From Mesorhizobium atlanticum (GTDB taxonomy: Bacteria > Pseudomonadota > Alphaproteobacteria > Rhizobiales > Rhizobiaceae), in NCBI RefSeq assembly GCF_003289965.1, contig NZ_QMBQ01000007.1, positions 286,439 to 350,438 of the forward strand: 64,000 bases of DNA, read 5' to 3'. The translations under genes and the position numbers were made by a program. Position 1 is the stretch's first letter, and every line of letters begins with the position of its first letter. Of this stretch, positions 33,891 to 42,102 are shown piece by piece. The notes below the pieces were generated by a model, which did no database searches, had not been told where the DNA came from, and was given only the letters and a program-made list of their open reading frames with translations.

Positions 33891-33917
33891 CAAAACCCGG
33901 CCTCTGGAGCAACTGAG

Positions 33918-34394
33918 ATGATGAAACTTCTTCCCACCCTCACCTTCATCGCCGCGATCGGCTCCGGCGTGGTCGCGGGCGTGTTTTTCGCTTTTTCCAA
34001 TTTCGTCATGGCAGCACTTGCCCGGCTGCCTGTCCCAAGCGGCATTGCGGCGATGAATTCGATCAACGTCACGGTGATCACGCCGACCTTCATGACGGCG
34101 CTGTTCGGCACCGGCTTGATCTGCCTGGTGTTGATTGCCGCCGTTTTCTTCGGCTGGAGCCAGTCCGGCTCGTACTGGCTGCTTGCCGGCGCCGTGATCT
34201 ATTTCGTCGGCAATCCGCTCGTGACCATGGTCTTCAACGTGCCGCTCAACGACGCTTTAGCCGCCGTCGATCCGCAGAGCGCCAATGGCGCCGCCGTGTG
34301 GGCGAACCATCTGAGTGAATGGGTGATGTGGAACCACGTCCGCACCGTCACCGCCATCGTGTCGATGGCCTGCTTCATCATGGCATTGATCTGA
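33918..34394 (+). CDS. DUF1772 (anthrone oxygenase-like) membrane protein
   Basis: 158-aa membrane protein with four helices (about 5-30, 55-80, 85-105, 140-157). Matches DUF1772: GSGVVAGVFFAFSNFVMAAL near the N-terminus, then FNVPLNDALA and WNHVRTVTAIVS. The family contains anthrone/noranthrone monooxygenase-like proteins, but the bacterial role is unknown. Under control of the divergent TetR by inference. Confidence 0.85.
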   Translation: MMKLLPTLTFIAAIGSGVVAGVFFAFSNFVMAALARLPVPSGIAAMNSINVTVITPTFMTALFGTGLICLVLIAAVFFGWSQSGSYWLLAGAVIYFVGNPLVTMVFNVPLNDALAAVDPQSANGAAVWANHLSEWVMWNHVRTVTAIVSMACFIMALI

Positions 34395-34416
34395 GGATGA
34401 GCAGCCCGCAAATGCG

Positions 34417-34445
34417 AAAGACCCCGCCTCAGGCAGGGTCTTTTG
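34417..34445. terminator. Bidirectional terminator between DUF1772 and the Rdx gene
   Basis: AAAGACCC ... GGGTCTTTT stem enclosing a small GCCT/AGGC inner stem. It overlaps the last codons and stop of the minus-strand Rdx gene and lies 23 bp after the DUF1772 stop. Confidence 0.7.
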
Positions 34446-34740
34446 ATCCATGACCTTTGCGGTCGGAGTGGCCGAGATCCCGATCCGGATCGATGACGTC
34501 GCGGACCAGCTGTTTCAGCTTTGCTGCGTCAGGAAAACCGCCATCCCGCTTGCGGTCCCAGATCAGCTGATCGTTGCAGGAAATGGTGAAGATGCCACCG
34601 GTGCCCGGCACCAGGGTGACTTCGCCGAGATCGGTGCCAAAGGTCGAAAGCAGCTCCTGCGCCATCCATCCGGCGCGCAACAGCCATTGGCATTGCGTGC
34701 AGTAGGTGATGCGGATGATCGGAAGCGGCTGCTCACTCAT
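34429..34740 (-). CDS. SelT/SelW/SelH (Rdx) family thioredoxin-like protein
   Basis: 103-aa selenoprotein-W-like protein in its Cys form. ITYCTQCQWLLRAGWMAQEL near the N-terminus contains the redox CxxC (C14, C17), and GGIFTISCNDQLIWDRKRDGGFP follows (about 48-70), the family core. A redox role is inferred. 18 bp downstream of yebC on the same strand. Confidence 0.88.
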   Translation of the reverse strand: MSEQPLPIIRITYCTQCQWLLRAGWMAQELLSTFGTDLGEVTLVPGTGGIFTISCNDQLIWDRKRDGGFPDAAKLKQLVRDVIDPDRDLGHSDRKGHGSKDPA

Positions 34741-34758
34741 CTCAGGTAGCGCGGCAAC

Positions 34759-35508
34759 TTACGCCGCGCTGAGCTTGGCCATCGTCTCGTCGTCAACCTC
34801 GAAATTGGCATAGACGCTCTGCACGTCGTCATCGTCCTCGAGTGTGGCGACCAGCTTCATCAGCGACTGCGCCCGTTCTTCGTCGACCGGGACATTGTTC
34901 TGCGGCTGCCAGATCGGCTTGACCGATTCCGCCTCGCCGAGCGCCGCTTCCAGCGACTTCGACACGTCGCCGAGATTTTCGAAGGCGCAATAGATGGTGT
35001 GGCCTTCCTCGTCCGACTCGACGTCGTCGGCGCCGGCCTCGATCGCGGCTTCCATCACCTTGTCGGCGCTGCCGGCCGAGGCCGGGTAATAGATCTCGCC
35101 GACGCGGTTCCACATGAAGGACACCGAGCCGGTTTCGCCGAGCGCTCCACCGGCCTTGGTGAAGGCGGCGCGCACATTGGATGCCGAGCGGTTGCGGTTG
35201 TCGGTCAGCACTTCCACGATCAGCGCCACGCCGCCCGGGCCATAGCCCTCGTAGCGCACGGCCTCGTAATTCTCGGCGTCGCCGGCGGTCGCCTTGTTGA
35301 TGGCGCGCTGGATGTTGTCCTTCGGCATCGACACGGCCTTGGCATTCTGCACCGCAAGGCGCAGGCGCGGGTTCATCGCCGGGTCCGGCGTGCCGGTCTT
35401 GGCGGCGACGGTGATTTCGCGCGCCAGCTTGGAAAACATTTTCGACCGCACCGCGTCCTGACGGCCCTTGCGATGCATGATGTTCTTAAACTGCGAATGG
35501 CCAGCCAT
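34759..35508 (-). CDS. yebC: YebC/TACO1 family protein
   Basis: 249-aa protein annotated as a transcriptional regulator. Recent work on the family implicates it in relief of ribosome stalling. Starts MAGHSQFKNIMHRKGRQDA; also YEGYGPGGVALIVEVLTDN in the middle domain. In many alphaproteobacteria yebC is next to ruvC; here it is 20 kb away. Confidence 0.96.
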   Translation of the reverse strand: MAGHSQFKNIMHRKGRQDAVRSKMFSKLAREITVAAKTGTPDPAMNPRLRLAVQNAKAVSMPKDNIQRAINKATAGDAENYEAVRYEGYGPGGVALIVEVLTDNRNRSASNVRAAFTKAGGALGETGSVSFMWNRVGEIYYPASAGSADKVMEAAIEAGADDVESDEEGHTIYCAFENLGDVSKSLEAALGEAESVKPIWQPQNNVPVDEERAQSLMKLVATLEDDDDVQSVYANFEVDDETMAKLSAA

Positions 35509-35530
35509 GGCACCCCTGTCGTGTTCGGCT

Positions 35531-35604
35531 AGAGCATCTCGAAGCGAAGTGTCGTCACCGCGTCTTCGGCAAAATGCTCGAATTCAATTTCAGAACGCTC
35601 CAAG
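35531..35604. repeat. Dispersed repeat fragment upstream of yebC
   Basis: AGAGCATCTCGAAGCGAAG followed by AAAATGCTCGAATTCAATTTC, with GAGCAT/ATGCTC arms. Resembles the intergenic mosaic elements elsewhere in the window. Confidence 0.5.
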
Positions 35605-35710
35605 CATGCCTGCGAAGGCATGCGGCGCTCTTTGTCGGAATGGCCGGCTTATAGATAAATCGGCTCAATTCGTCCAGACGCGCCGTCACTCTGGCGTTGA
35701 GCCGGAACGC

Positions 35711-36034
35711 TTACCCCTCGAGATCGGACTTCAGCCGGTCGAGGATGCTGATGGCGTGGCCGGCATACTGGCTGATCCAGCGGTCGTGGATCTGCCTGAT
35801 CGGCAAGGCATTGAGATGGTTCCAGCGCTCGCGCCCCTCGCGCCTCGCCACCACCAGGTCCGCCTCCTCCAGCACTTTCAAATGCATCATCACGGTGCAG
35901 CGGTCCATGTCCGGAAAAGCCTCGCACAGCATGCCGGTGGTTTGCGGCTGATCCTTCAGGCGATCCAGCAGTTCGCGGCGGCGCGGATGCGCCAAGGCCT
36001 TGAAAACATGGTCGTCCGCGGTTTGGCTTGACAT
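35711..36034 (-). CDS. ArsR family regulator
   Basis: 107-aa winged-helix repressor (ALAHPRRRELLDRLKDQPQT ... MDRCTVMMHLKVLEEADLV). No metal-binding Cys cluster is evident, so it is of the SRPBCC-linked type rather than a metal sensor. The start codon at 36032-36034 lies inside the operator palindrome and has no Shine-Dalgarno, so translation may be leaderless. Divergent from the SRPBCC gene. Confidence 0.9.
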   Translation of the reverse strand: MSSQTADDHVFKALAHPRRRELLDRLKDQPQTTGMLCEAFPDMDRCTVMMHLKVLEEADLVVARREGRERWNHLNALPIRQIHDRWISQYAGHAISILDRLKSDLEG

Positions 36035-36056
36035 GTTATATTTCTATAACATATCG
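36028..36056 (+). promoter_or_regulatory. Promoter with ArsR-type palindrome
   Basis: TTGACA at 36028-36033 followed by ATGTTATA-TTTC-TATAACAT, a perfect 8+8 bp palindrome (36033-36052), then a CATATC-like -10. The palindrome fills the promoter spacer and includes the arsR start codon, so bound repressor would block both directions. Confidence 0.65.
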
Positions 36057-36085
36057 TTTCGGCGAGCAAGGAAGGAGCTGTGGAT

Positions 36086-36568
36086 ATGTCCCTCGGATTC
36101 AGGATTTCCGGACGCATCGGCAAACCGGTCGCCGAGGTCTTCGACGCGGTGGTCAATCCGACGAAGCTCAGTGGCTACTTCACCACCATCGGCGGCGCCT
36201 CGGCTCCGCTTGTCGCGGGCACCACCGTCACCTGGTGGAAATCCGTGCCGGTGGAGGTCGACGAAGTGACGAAGGACAAGCGCATCGTGCTGCGCTGGGA
36301 TGCCACCGATGCCGATGGCAAGCCGGCCTACAAGACCCGCATCGAGATGAATTTCGAGCCGCTGGAGGACGGCGGCACCTTCGTCACCATCGCCGAGCAA
36401 GGCTGGCACGACGGCGAGGTCGGCCTGAAGAAATCATACCTGAACTGCGAGGGCTGGTCGCAGATGCTCGCCTGCATGAAGGCCTATCTCGAATACGGCA
36501 TCAATCTGCGCGACGGCTACTACCGCAGCGAGCTGAAGGGCGAACCGGCCAACGAGACCAACATCTGA
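36086..36568 (+). CDS. SRPBCC (AHSA1-like) domain protein
   Basis: 160 aa. START/Bet v1-like fold (GRIGKPVAEVFDAVVNPTKL near the N-terminus, TFVTIAEQGW ... GWSQMLACMKAYLEYG at the end). The ATG at 36086 is preferred over GTG 36080, since AAGGAG lies 8 nt upstream. First gene of an ArsR-controlled set with a VOC protein and a second SRPBCC. Function of the family member unknown. Confidence 0.85.
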   Translation: MSLGFRISGRIGKPVAEVFDAVVNPTKLSGYFTTIGGASAPLVAGTTVTWWKSVPVEVDEVTKDKRIVLRWDATDADGKPAYKTRIEMNFEPLEDGGTFVTIAEQGWHDGEVGLKKSYLNCEGWSQMLACMKAYLEYGINLRDGYYRSELKGEPANETNI

Positions 36569-36613
36569 GTCCGACGTTCAAGTCCCGATAACCTAGTAGC
36601 AGGAGGTCGCCCG

Positions 36614-37006
36614 ATGACGAAAGCAACGCCATTCCTGATGTTCGAGGGAAAGGCCGAGGAGGCCATGACCCTCTATTGCGGGACCATTCCCGATAGCCAG
36701 GTCCTCGAGGTCACGCGCTACGGCTCGGGCGAGGACGGAGCGGAAGGAACGCTCAAGCTGGCGCGCGCTTTGATCGGAGGCGTCGAGGTCAGGATCTACA
36801 ACAGCCCAGTGCACCACGCCTTCACCTTCACGCCGTCCTTCTCCTTCTTCGTCGACTGTTCGTCCGAGCAGGAACTGGAGCGGATCGTTGCCGTTCTCTC
36901 CAAGGACGGCGGTTTCCTGATGCCGACCGGCAATTACGGCTTCAGCCGTCGCTTCGCCTGGCTCAACGACCGCTTCGGTGTCTCCTGGCAGATCAATCTG
37001 CCCTGA
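36614..37006 (+). CDS. VOC superfamily protein (PhnB / 3-demethylubiquinone methyltransferase-like)
   Basis: 130 aa with the PhnB-like glyoxalase fold: PFLMFEGKAEEAMTLYCGTI, then FSFFVDCSSEQEL and a final NDRFGVSWQINLP. No methyltransferase activity should be assumed from the database name. It lies between two SRPBCC genes, 45 bp after the first and 21 bp before the second. Confidence 0.85.
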   Translation: MTKATPFLMFEGKAEEAMTLYCGTIPDSQVLEVTRYGSGEDGAEGTLKLARALIGGVEVRIYNSPVHHAFTFTPSFSFFVDCSSEQELERIVAVLSKDGGFLMPTGNYGFSRRFAWLNDRFGVSWQINLP

Positions 37007-37027
37007 AACAATCCGTGGAGGAAAACC

Positions 37028-37489
37028 GTGGAACTCAAGCAAGCTCCAACTGCCGAAGCCGCCATGCTGATCCGCCGGCCGGTAGCCGAAGTCTTCGAGG
37101 CGATCGTCGATCCGGCGGTGACCACGAAATTCTGGTTCACGCATTCCAGCGGACGGCTGGATGAAAGCAAGCCGCTCGAGTGGGAGTGGCGTATGTATGG
37201 CGTCTCAACCAGGGTAGAGGTCAGCGAGATCGCTCCCAACAAGAAGATCGTCATGCAATGGAGCGATCCGCCGACCACCGTCGTCTGGTCCTTCACCGAG
37301 ATGCCGGACGAGGCGACCTTTCTCGAAGTCAGCAATTTCGGCTTCGCCGGCTCCGGCGACGAACAAGTGAAGCAGGCGATCGATTCGACCGGCGGCTTCT
37401 CGCTGGTGCTGGCCGGCGCCAAGGCCTGGCTGGAACAGGGCCTGACGCTCGGCCTGATCGGCGACCGTCACCCGAAGGGCCTGTCGTGA
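37028..37489 (+). CDS. Second SRPBCC (AHSA1-like) domain protein
   Basis: 153 aa, GTG start at 37028 with GGAGG 6 nt upstream. Shares the RPVAEVFEAIVDPAVTTKFW opening typical of the family, with ITR-type core and GFSLVLAGAKAWLEQG at the C-terminus. Together with the first SRPBCC and the VOC gene it forms a three-gene unit behind the ArsR operator. Confidence 0.85.
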   Translation: MELKQAPTAEAAMLIRRPVAEVFEAIVDPAVTTKFWFTHSSGRLDESKPLEWEWRMYGVSTRVEVSEIAPNKKIVMQWSDPPTTVVWSFTEMPDEATFLEVSNFGFAGSGDEQVKQAIDSTGGFSLVLAGAKAWLEQGLTLGLIGDRHPKGLS

Positions 37490-37495
37490 TGGGCC

Positions 37496-38260
37496 TCAAT
37501 GCCCGTCGCTCGCGCCCTGCTTCTTGCGATTGCGTGCCAGCATGTTGAGGCCCTCGACCAGCGCCGAAAAGCCCATCGCGGCGTAGATGTAGCCCTTGGG
37601 CACATGGTAGCCCATGCCATCGGCGATCAGCGTCATGCCGATCATCAACAGGAAGCCCAGCGCCAGCATGACGATGGAGGGGTTCCTGGCGATGAAATTG
37701 GCAAGCGGCGTCGCCGCCAGCATCATCACGCTCACAGCCAGGATCACGGCGACATACATGATGGCGATCTCGTCGGTCATGCCGACGGCGGTGATGATGG
37801 AATCGATCGAGAAGACGAGATCGAGCAGCAGGATCTGGAAGATGGCGCCGGCAAGGCTCATCTGCAGCGTACCTACCATCGTGTCCTGGTGATCCTGCGG
37901 GTCGACCGTGTGGTGGATTTCCTTGGTCGCCTTCCACACCAGGAACAGGCCTCCGGCGATCAGGATCAGGTCGCGCCAGGAAAAGCCGTGGCCGAAGGCG
38001 GTGAACACCGGCGTCGTCAGTTGCACGATGATGGAGATCGTGGCGAGCAGGATAAGACGCATGACCAGGGCGGCCGAGATGCCCAGCCGGCGCGCACGTG
38101 CGCGCTGCGCCTCCGGCAGCTTGTTGGTCAGGATCGAGATGAAGATCAGATTGTCGATGCCGAGCACGATCTCGAGCACCACCAGTGTCAAAAGGGCGAT
38201 CCATGCGGTCGGATCGGAAACAAAGGCAAAGTGCGGAGCCAGGAATTCGACAAGCTGCAT
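37496..38260 (-). CDS. TerC family integral membrane protein
   Basis: 254-aa membrane protein with seven or so helices. The family motif LEIVLGIDNLIFISILTNKLP lies at about 28-48 and DLVFSIDSIITAVGMTD near 127, with the paired Asp residues typical of TerC. TerC proteins have been linked to tellurite resistance and Mn export. Stops 7 bp from the convergent SRPBCC gene. Confidence 0.93.
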   Translation of the reverse strand: MQLVEFLAPHFAFVSDPTAWIALLTLVVLEIVLGIDNLIFISILTNKLPEAQRARARRLGISAALVMRLILLATISIIVQLTTPVFTAFGHGFSWRDLILIAGGLFLVWKATKEIHHTVDPQDHQDTMVGTLQMSLAGAIFQILLLDLVFSIDSIITAVGMTDEIAIMYVAVILAVSVMMLAATPLANFIARNPSIVMLALGFLLMIGMTLIADGMGYHVPKGYIYAAMGFSALVEGLNMLARNRKKQGASDGH

Positions 38261-38330
38261 GGAGGTCGTCCCCTCTACGATCTAGAGCAGTTTCGTCGCC
38301 AGTTAGGCACTGGCCTTGGCTATATCAATG

Positions 38331-39161
38331 TCAGGACCAGAAAGACGGCGCCGTTTCTTCCAGCCGCGGCCCGCGACGAAACGGCGCGATTTTTTCGGCA
38401 AGTCCGGTGCGGTCGGAAATATCGACGCCGACCCCGCACAATGTCGCCGGCCCGGTCGCCGCCTCGAAGCGGCCTTTCGGCACTTTCGACAGGAAGCGGT
38501 TGAGCGGCTCTTCCTTGTCCATGCCGAGCGAGGAATCGTAATCGCCACACATGCCGGCATCCGAAATATAGGCGGTGCCGCCATTGAGGATCTGATGGTC
38601 GGCGGTCGGCTGATGCGTATGCGTGCCCACCACCAGGCTGGCGCGGCCGTCGACGAAATGCGCGAAGCACATTTTCTCCGAGGTCGCCTCGGCATGGAAA
38701 TCGACGATCGCCGCATCGGCCTGCTCGCCGAGCGGGCAGGCCGCCAGCTCGCGCTCGCCGGCCTGGAACGGGTCGTCGAGCTCGGGGTGCATGAAGACGC
38801 GACCCATGATGTTGGCGACCAGCACGCGCGCGCCGTTACGGGCGATGTAGACACCCGAGCCGCGCCCCGGCGTGCCTTTGGGGAAATTGGAGGGCCGCAG
38901 GAAGCGCTCCTCGCGCGGCGCGAAGATCAGCGCATCGCGCTGGTCCCAGACATGGTTGCCCGTGGTGACGACATCGGCGCCCGCCGCCAGCGTCTCGCGA
39001 AAGATCTCTTCGGTGATGCCGAAGCCGCCGGCGGCGTTCTCGCCATTGACGATGACGAAGTCGAGCCTGAAGTCGGAAATCAGCCCCGGCAGCTGTTCCC
39101 AAACCGCCGTGCGCCCTGTTTTGCCAACCATGTCGCCAAGGAAGAGGAGTCTCATAGCCAC
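38331..39161 (-). CDS. YmdB-type metallophosphoesterase (TIGR00282)
   Basis: 276 aa. Opens with LLFLGDMVGKTGR (metal Asp) and shows NGENAAGGFG, TGNHVWDQ and THTHQPTAD metal/catalytic motifs. Bacillus YmdB is a cyclic-nucleotide phosphodiesterase, but the substrate here is unverified. It lies downstream of the DUF3592 and 5-FCL genes on the same strand, as often in Rhizobiales. Confidence 0.93.
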   Translation of the reverse strand: MAMRLLFLGDMVGKTGRTAVWEQLPGLISDFRLDFVIVNGENAAGGFGITEEIFRETLAAGADVVTTGNHVWDQRDALIFAPREERFLRPSNFPKGTPGRGSGVYIARNGARVLVANIMGRVFMHPELDDPFQAGERELAACPLGEQADAAIVDFHAEATSEKMCFAHFVDGRASLVVGTHTHQPTADHQILNGGTAYISDAGMCGDYDSSLGMDKEEPLNRFLSKVPKGRFEAATGPATLCGVGVDISDRTGLAEKIAPFRRGPRLEETAPSFWS

Positions 39162-39205
39162 TTCTATCCAGAGCTGTGGACACTAGGCAAGCGGCACCGA
39201 GGTCC

Positions 39206-39727
39206 TTAACGCCGGCCGAAAGGGCTGCGTTGTTGATCGGCTGGCCCAGCGCCAGCGCCGACAATGCGAACGGTGGATGGCGCCATGGGCGGCGTTTTGC
39301 GTCCTCGCAGCCAGAAGAACCAGACATAGAACAAGGTGAAACCACCGCTGACGGCAAGCAGCAGCAGTCCGCCGCGCCAACCTTTCATCGCGGCCGTATC
39401 GAGGTTCGATGGATCGGCAGGGTCGTAGTAGAACTCTACCCTGTCGCCTTTGGCCGCCTTGTAGAGACCGATGTCCTTGTCCTTGCCGGACCATGTCATC
39501 GGCGCGTCGTTGGCGACATAACTGACGGCGACATTGATGCCGTCCGTGGTGAGACCGTTCGCCCGCGTTTCGCTGTAGGGGCTGACATCCGTCACGGTGG
39601 CGACCGTCCGCTGCCAGGCGGCTTGGTGATGCAAGCTTGTGCCGATGATGTGCGCTCCCATCGCAAACAGCACTGCGGCGATCAGGGCGAAAGGCATCAG
39701 CAAGTAACGTGCGAAGATAAACACCAC
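39206..39727 (-). CDS. DUF3592-like membrane protein
   Basis: 173 aa. Helices at about 8-28 and 115-135 flank an extracytoplasmic domain with GDRVEFYYDPADPSN, the signature region of DUF3592. Function unknown. Between the 5-FCL and ymdB genes. Confidence 0.75.
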   Translation of the reverse strand: MVFIFARYLLMPFALIAAVLFAMGAHIIGTSLHHQAAWQRTVATVTDVSPYSETRANGLTTDGINVAVSYVANDAPMTWSGKDKDIGLYKAAKGDRVEFYYDPADPSNLDTAAMKGWRGGLLLLAVSGGFTLFYVWFFWLRGRKTPPMAPSTVRIVGAGAGPADQQRSPFGRR

Positions 39728-39805
39728 GACCCCCGTCGGTTCGGACTATATTGCAGGAATATCACCCGACGGTTCTTTGAAACGCGTTAAGCGGATTGCG
39801 ATAGT

Positions 39806-40390
39806 TTAAGCGATATCGAAGCGCCGCAACCCGCTTTCGGTCAGTATTTCCGGAATGATGACGTCATGGTTCTCTTCCGGCACCCGCTCGACTTCCTGGC
39901 AATCGAAGGCGATGCCGATCAGCCTCGGCATGATACCCTTTTCGGCCAGCCTGGCGATGGCGCGGTCGTAATAGCCGGCGCCATAGCCGATGCGGTGGCC
40001 GCGGGCGTCGAAGGCGGCGAGCGGCACCAGCATCAGCGTCGGGTCGAGCACTTCCGCCTCTTCATGCGGGCCGACCGTGCCGAAGCCCATCTCGACCATC
40101 GGCGCGCCGCGCACCAGCTCGCGGAAGACGATCGTGGTCTTGTCGAGGATCGCCGGCAGGCAGAGCCTTGCGCCCTTCTCGCGCAGCGCGAACATCAGCG
40201 GCCGCACATCGACCTCCGAGCGCATCGGCCAGAAGCCGGAGACGATGCGGCCGGGCTCGAAGTCGATTTTTTCCTTCGCGGTCTCGGCCATTTCGAGCGC
40301 GATCTCCACGCGCCAGAATTCGTCAAGCGCATCACGGCGCGCCAGCGCTTCCTTGCGAAGCTGTTTTTTGAGGTCTTTGGAAGGTGACAT
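39806..40390 (-). CDS. fau: 5-formyltetrahydrofolate cyclo-ligase
   Basis: 194-aa enzyme converting 5-formyl-THF to 5,10-methenyl-THF with ATP. Family motifs are KQLRKEALARRDAL at the N-terminus, SGFWPMRSEVDVRPLM at about 50-65, and the ATP-binding GYGAGYYDRAIARL near 133. In many proteobacteria this gene follows the 6S RNA gene; here a candidate 6S RNA lies about 470 bp upstream. Confidence 0.95.
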   Translation of the reverse strand: MSPSKDLKKQLRKEALARRDALDEFWRVEIALEMAETAKEKIDFEPGRIVSGFWPMRSEVDVRPLMFALREKGARLCLPAILDKTTIVFRELVRGAPMVEMGFGTVGPHEEAEVLDPTLMLVPLAAFDARGHRIGYGAGYYDRAIARLAEKGIMPRLIGIAFDCQEVERVPEENHDVIIPEILTESGLRRFDIA

Positions 40391-40440
40391 GTGTGGACGC
40401 TAGAAAGGGCCGAGCTTGGACGGCGTTGCAGGAACGACGT

Positions 40441-40508
40441 TTTCTAGCGTAATTCCAGGAAAGTGCGCAGCGCTATTCCGACCGGAATTGCGTCAAAACG
40501 CAGAGCAG
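40441..40508. repeat. Short dispersed repeat with AATTCC/GGAATT arms
   Basis: GCGTAATTCCAGGAAAGTGC with CCGGAATTGCGTCAAAACGC as the second arm. Matches the split copy at 24743-24840. Confidence 0.65.
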
Positions 40509-40596
40509 GCGCAAGTCTCCCGAGATCGGCTACGCTATGCACACATCTGTGACGGGCGTGACTGATCGGGCCGAGGCCTGATTGCCACGTGGTTCC

Positions 40597-40755
40597 CCCA
40601 ATCCGTCGCTGCTTCGCAGCGCCACCTTTCCCCGCCCTCCGGAGGGAAAGGAAGGGAGCGTTGCTGGACGAGCGTCGACGGCAAAAAGGCTTGGCGCCTT
40701 TCCTCTACCCCATCGATCGGGGGAGAGGTGGCGAAGCCGAGACGGAGTGGGGATC
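40597..40755. repeat. Composite palindromic intergenic repeat
   Basis: Contains CGCTGCTTCGCAGCG (hairpin), CCGCCCTCCGGAGGGAAAGG, and CCCATCGATCGGGGGAGAGG followed by a GAGACGGAGTGGGG end. These are standard modules of dispersed repeats in rhizobial genomes; the CGCTGCTxCGCAGCG hairpin is shared with 33047-33148. Confidence 0.75.
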
Positions 40756-40861
40756 GACCGGCGCTACATTGGGCAATGCATGCGCCAAGCCGCCACGCAC
40801 GCTATCGCCAAAGACCAGCCGCTTGGAATGTGTGCATGCCAAAATCGGGAGAGTGACGATC

Positions 40862-41011
40862 CACACAACCGGTGGAGAGGTCGATCCCGGGTGCCTACAA
40901 AGTAGGTGGGCGCCGTGTGAGAAAACCCACGGGTCTTCCCAGGGACAGCTCCCTAAGGATCGATAAGGCCCCGGGGATAAGTTTCTCCTGCCGGGAAGCG
41001 CAGACCGCCGA
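40862..41011 (-). ncRNA. ssrS: Candidate 6S RNA upstream of 5-formyltetrahydrofolate cyclo-ligase
   Basis: On the minus strand a promoter with CTATAT (41018-41023), 17-bp spacer and CTGGCG (41041-41046) precedes about 150 nt of strongly structured sequence. Long-range pairing closes the ends: CCGGCAGGAGA (40984-40994) with TCTCCACCGG (40869-40878). Inside are a CCCCGGG/CCCGGG stem with 7-nt internal loops, AGGGA/TCCCT and CCTAC-TTT-GTAGG (40894-40906) hairpins. The rod shape and position upstream of 5-FCL fit 6S RNA, which sequesters sigma70 polymerase. The exact ends and the family assignment are inferred. Confidence 0.6.
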
Positions 41012-41173
41012 GGGCAAATATAGGCCGATGGTTAGCCGAGCGCCAGAGAAACGGATGGGCGTTCGAGCGTTATTTGCTTGGTCGGCTACCGCCCAGGCGG
41101 GCCAGTTTGGCTTCGAAGCTTGCGCGCATGCGCACGGCTCCTTACGGTCGCCGCAAGATAGCCAGGAGAAAAG

Positions 41174-42013
41174 ATGCGTTTCGAAGGCACAGCGGCCTAT
41201 GTCGCCGACAAGGATCTGATGGTCGCGGTCAACGCCGCGATCGCGCTGGAGCGGCCCTTGCTGGTCAAGGGCGAGCCCGGCACCGGCAAGACCGAGCTCG
41301 CCCGCCAGGTGGCGTCGGCGCTTGGGCTCGAGTTCATCGAATGGAACGTCAAATCGACCACCAAGGCGCAGCAGGGCCTCTACGAGTACGACGCCGTCTC
41401 GCGGCTGCGCGACAGCCAGCTCGGCGACGAGCGCTTCAACGACATCGCCAACTACATCAAGCGCGGCAAGCTGTGGGATGCCTTCGCGGCGCGAAAGAAA
41501 GTCGTGCTCTTGATCGATGAGATCGACAAGGCCGACATCGAGTTCCCCAACGACCTGCTGCAGGAGCTCGACCGGATGGAGTTCTTCGTCTACGAGACCG
41601 GCGAAACGATCCGCGCCGAGTTCAGGCCGATCGTAATCATCACCTCGAACAATGAGAAGGAACTGCCGGACGCCTTCCTGCGCCGCTGCTTCTTCCACTA
41701 TATCCGTTTCCCCGACATCGACACGCTGCACCGCATCGTCGAGGTGCATTACCCGGGCATCAAGCAAAACCTGGTGCGAGCGGCGCTCACCCAGTTCTAC
41801 GAGATCCGAGAGGTGCCGGGCCTGAAGAAGAAGCCGTCGACCTCCGAGGCGCTCGACTGGATCCGCCTGTTGGTCGCCGACGACATCGCGCCCGAAGACC
41901 TGCGCGCCGATCCCAAGAACATGCTGCCGAAGCTGCATGGTGCGTTGCTGAAGAACGAGCAGGATGTGCACTTGTTCGAGCGGCTGGCGTTCATGGCGAG
42001 ACGACAGGGTTAA
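41174..42013 (+). CDS. MoxR-family AAA+ ATPase
   Basis: 279 aa. Walker A GEPGTGKTEL at about residues 33-42, Walker B VVLLIDEIDKAD near 112, and the MoxR-type sensor region ITSNNEKELPDAFLRRC. Usually acts as a chaperone with a VWA-domain partner; that partner is the gene at 42557, with a GNAT gene inserted between them. Preceded by GGAGAAAAG. Confidence 0.93.
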   Translation: MRFEGTAAYVADKDLMVAVNAAIALERPLLVKGEPGTGKTELARQVASALGLEFIEWNVKSTTKAQQGLYEYDAVSRLRDSQLGDERFNDIANYIKRGKLWDAFAARKKVVLLIDEIDKADIEFPNDLLQELDRMEFFVYETGETIRAEFRPIVIITSNNEKELPDAFLRRCFFHYIRFPDIDTLHRIVEVHYPGIKQNLVRAALTQFYEIREVPGLKKKPSTSEALDWIRLLVADDIAPEDLRADPKNMLPKLHGALLKNEQDVHLFERLAFMARRQG

Positions 42014-42102
42014 GGCGGCAGCAATAGCGCTTTCCCGGTCTGTGGACCGTTGCCGGCAAGCGACTGCTGCCGCAGCTTCGGCCCCAAACGTTGGAGGAAA
42101 AA

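Larger units (their letters stand above)
40391..41173. other. 783-bp intergenic region with repeats and a candidate ncRNA
   Basis: Between divergent 5-FCL and MoxR genes. Contains a short dispersed repeat (40441-40508), a longer palindromic repeat module (40597-40755) and a candidate 6S RNA (about 40862-41011, minus). No protein-coding gene is supported; the open frames here are antisense or cross the repeats. Confidence 0.6.

Noticed and set aside
40895..41971. 358-aa minus-strand open frame opposite moxR and through the ncRNA region
   Set aside because: Antisense to a clear AAA+ gene, crosses the candidate 6S RNA and has no recognisable motif.
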